Shown here one piece after another: positions 52,353-54,568 of a DNA stretch of 54,568 nucleotides. Position numbers and translations under genes: made by a program. Location of the stretch: assembly GCA_002339135.1 (NCBI GenBank), contig DDJR01000029.1, positions 1 through 54,568 on the forward strand, read 5' to 3'. Position 1 is the stretch's first letter. Each line of letters opens with the position of its first letter. The notes under the pieces were generated by a model. It saw only the letters and a program-made list of their open reading frames with translations, had not been told where the DNA came from and did no database searches. This DNA is from Flavobacteriales bacterium UBA2619 (GTDB lineage: Bacteria; Bacteroidota; Bacteroidia; Flavobacteriales_D; Sanyastnellaceae).

Positions 52353-53714
52353 CTAAAGGTCCTTGATGGCTTGCTTAAATTTAAATCCTCTTTCTTCATA
52401 GCTCCCAAAAATATCAAAACTGGCGCACGCAGGCGAAAGGAGAACGGTGTCATTCGGTGTGCCCAGATCGTATGCAATTTGTACCGCATCAGTTGCAGTT
52501 TCTGCTACATGGACACTTTCTACCAATTCTGAAAACGTTTCAATGAGCTTTTTGTTGTCTTTCCCCAAGCATATCAAGTGTTTAACTTTTGATTTAACCA
52601 AGGGTAGTAAATCACGGTAATCATTTCCCTTATCGACGCCTCCAGCAATCCAAATCACAGGTGTTTCCATACACTCTAAGGCATACCAGACACTGTTTAC
52701 ATTTGTGGCTTTGCTGTCGTTTATGAATTTAATTTCATTGACTGTGGCAACGAATTCCAGTCTGTGCTCTATGCCCTCAAAGTGGGTTAAGCTTTCTCTA
52801 ATACTTTCGTTGCGTAGCTCTAAAATTCTTCCTGTAACTCCTGCAGCCATGGAGTTAAAGAGGTTGTGTTTGCCTTGTAGGGCGAGTTCTTGTATGGCCA
52901 TTGAAAATGGTTTTTTATGTGGTGTGTGTAGTGTGAATTCTTTTTTTTTAAGCCCGATGCATGAATGGTAACCAGCAGTTTCTAATTGCTGCTCTATGCT
53001 GACTGGAACCAGCTTTGCTTTCGTGTTTTTAGCTTTAATATGTTTGCCGATTTCTAAATCGTCAGAGTTGTAGACGAGGTAATCGCTCGAGATTTGGTTC
53101 GAAGTGATGCGCCATTTGGATTCGGAATAGTTTTCCAAACTGTAGCCATATCTGTCTAGATGATCTGGCGTTATATTCAACAATACAGCGATGTCAGGTC
53201 GAAAAGTGTTGATTCCATCAAGTTGAAAACTGCTCATTTCTACAACAGTCACTTCAGCAGGGATTTTTCTTTCTGCGATATCTCTTGCCCAACTTGTCCC
53301 AATGTTCCCAACACAGGTTGCCTTAACGCCAGCATCAGTAAGCATCCTGTGGATTAATGCAGTTGTGGTTGTTTTTCCATTTGCTCCAGTAATTGCAACA
53401 ACGGTTCCTTTTGAGTAACGGCTTGCGAACTCTATTTCGCTGATTATTTCTGCTCCATTTTCTCGCAATGGATGTAATATCCTTGCTGTGTCGGGTATGC
53501 CTGGACTTTTAACGACTGTTGATGATGAAGCCCAATTCTTTGGATTGTGTCCCTCAATTTCATACCCAATCCCCAAACTTTTCAACTCACCCAAAAGTGA
53601 TTTTTTACCTTTTCCTGAATCACTCACAAAAGGCGTGAAGCCGAGTGTAAGAGCTAGCTTTGCTGCTCCTACACCACTTTCTCCGGCGCCTAATATGAGT
53701 ATGTTCTTTGACAT
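52353..53714 (-). CDS. murD: UDP-N-acetylmuramoylalanine--D-glutamate ligase
   Basis: Adds D-glutamate to UDP-MurNAc-L-Ala. 453 residues: ILGAGESGVGAAKLA Rossmann start, ATP loop ITGANGKTTTTALI, EMSSFQLDGI, LNITPDHLDRY and the C-terminal FINDSKATNVNSVWYAL and LSPACASFDIFGSYEERG motifs. Complete and normal length. Followed by ftsW with no gap. Confidence 0.97.
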   Translation of the reverse strand: MSKNILILGAGESGVGAAKLALTLGFTPFVSDSGKGKKSLLGELKSLGIGYEIEGHNPKNWASSSTVVKSPGIPDTARILHPLRENGAEIISEIEFASRYSKGTVVAITGANGKTTTTALIHRMLTDAGVKATCVGNIGTSWARDIAERKIPAEVTVVEMSSFQLDGINTFRPDIAVLLNITPDHLDRYGYSLENYSESKWRITSNQISSDYLVYNSDDLEIGKHIKAKNTKAKLVPVSIEQQLETAGYHSCIGLKKKEFTLHTPHKKPFSMAIQELALQGKHNLFNSMAAGVTGRILELRNESIRESLTHFEGIEHRLEFVATVNEIKFINDSKATNVNSVWYALECMETPVIWIAGGVDKGNDYRDLLPLVKSKVKHLICLGKDNKKLIETFSELVESVHVAETATDAVQIAYDLGTPNDTVLLSPACASFDIFGSYEERGFKFKQAIKDL

Positions 53715-53725
53715 TTATACTTGGA

Positions 53726-54568
53726 TCATCTAATTTTTAGTGTGACTATTGTGATGACAGCCAGAAGAATTCCCACGATCCAGAATCGTGCTGTAATTTT
53801 GGATTCGTGAATGTTCTTTTTTTGATAATGGTGGTGAAGAGGTGCCATTAAAAAGATGCGTCGCCCTTCCCCATATTTCGTTTTCGTGTATTTAAACCAC
53901 CCAACTTGCATCACAACACTAAGATTTTCAATCAAGAAAACCCCGCATAAAACTGGAATCAGAAGTTCTTTTCGGATGGCAATTGCAAAGGCTGCGATAA
54001 TGCCTCCCAATGCAAGTGATCCAGTATCTCCCATGAAAACTTGCGCTGGAAATGCGTTGTACCACAGGAATGCAACACACGCACCTACAAATGCAGCGCT
54101 AAATACTACGAGCTCTTCAGAGCCGGGTATATACATGATGTTTAAATATTCGGCAATCAATGTGTTTGAGCTGACATAGGCCAGAACAGCAAGTGTCATT
54201 CCTATGATTGCACTCGTCCCAGTTGCCAACCCGTCTAACCCGTCTGTTAAGTTTGCACCATTTGAAACTGCGGTTACGATTACGATTACGACAGGTATGA
54301 ATGCAACCCATACCCAAGTTGATACATCTTCAAATGCCCAGCCAACTAGCCAAGCGTAGTCAAAACTATTTCCTTTCACAAACGGGATTGTTGTTGTTGT
54401 TGATCTAACCTCATTCCACACCCCATCTATTCCCAATTCTTTGATCAGTACATCAGGGTGCCACATCATGATAGCTCCGATAATAATCCCAACTCCTACT
54501 TGCCCAACAATTTTAAATTTCCCAGCCAACCCATCTTTGTTTCTTTTGTGGACTTTGATGTAATCATC
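53726..54568 (-). CDS. mraY: Phospho-N-acetylmuramoyl-pentapeptide transferase, 5' end missing
   Basis: Makes lipid I from UDP-MurNAc-pentapeptide and undecaprenyl phosphate. The frame continues through the right edge; the first visible residues are DDYIKVHKRNKDGLAGKFK, the conserved MraY signature (an apparent start at 54529 is only a TTG inside it). Further motifs are NLTDGLDGLATG with catalytic Asp residues, FLWYNAFPAQVFMGDTGSLALGG and FLMAPLHHHYQKK near the end. Several membrane segments are visible. About 280 C-terminal residues are in the window; the start lies beyond it. Confidence 0.96.
   Translation of the reverse strand, partial: DDYIKVHKRNKDGLAGKFKIVGQVGVGIIIGAIMMWHPDVLIKELGIDGVWNEVRSTTTTIPFVKGNSFDYAWLVGWAFEDVSTWVWVAFIPVVIVIVTAVSNGANLTDGLDGLATGTSAIIGMTLAVLAYVSSNTLIAEYLNIMYIPGSEELVVFSAAFVGACVAFLWYNAFPAQVFMGDTGSLALGGIIAAFAIAIRKELLIPVLCGVFLIENLSVVMQVGWFKYTKTKYGEGRRIFLMAPLHHHYQKKNIHESKITARFWIVGILLAVITIVTLKIR

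Overview
The window is a piece of a Bacteroidota chromosome, most likely a marine member of the Flavobacteriales. The signs are a SusC-type TonB receptor with an N-terminal carboxypeptidase-regulatory domain, a gliding-motility/type IX secretion (type B) C-terminal domain, a three-gene SurA/parvulin block next to guaB, a typical Bacteroidota mraY-murD-ftsW-murG-murC-ftsQ-ftsA-ftsZ cluster without ddl, start codons without Shine-Dalgarno sequences, and several TAnnTTTG-type -7 promoter boxes. The DNA is moderately AT-rich. I see no rRNA, tRNA, CRISPR array, insertion sequence or prophage. Coding density is very high; the largest gene-free gaps are 5950-6156 and 37769-38020, both under 300 bases.

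Layout, left to right. 1-5949 (minus): a TonB-dependent receptor followed by a large exported protein that runs off the left edge. 6157-15552 (minus): a tightly packed run of a small exported protein, a DUF255 thioredoxin-like lipoprotein, then purine nucleoside phosphorylase, deoxyribose-phosphate aldolase, a double aldehyde dehydrogenase, thymidine phosphorylase and phosphopentomutase. The last five form a complete route from deoxynucleosides to glyceraldehyde-3-phosphate and acetate, fitting growth on DNA-derived nucleosides. 15625-16905 (plus): glyA. 16928-21633 (minus): sulfate activation (an APS kinase fused to a HAD domain, a DUF2061 membrane protein, cysD, cysN) followed by an OstA/LptA-like protein whose start overlaps the cysN stop. 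21688-25675 (minus): a RelA/SpoT enzyme, a Fur-family regulator and purA. 25750-27033 (plus): fumarylacetoacetase.

27061-34920 (minus): guaB, three periplasmic chaperone/PPIase-type genes, a MoxR ATPase and wecB. 34991-37165 (minus): a gliding-motility C-terminal-domain surface protein. 37265-37768 (plus): a small cytoplasmic protein family. 38021-42676 (plus): a 1551-residue cysteine-rich modular exported protein with its own strong terminator. 42754-44569: a divergent pair of a short-chain dehydrogenase and a beta-barrel protein with an unusual N-terminal extension. 44558-54568 (minus): yqeY and the division and cell-wall cluster, ending in mraY, which is cut by the right edge.

The most unusual items are the 1551-residue protein, in which one repeat module is inserted inside another domain; the APS kinase-HAD fusion; the beta-barrel protein whose signal-peptide-like segment begins about 85 residues into the reading frame; and the Fur-family protein that lacks the first CxxC zinc pair. 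All function calls come from reading the sequence; no database search was run.
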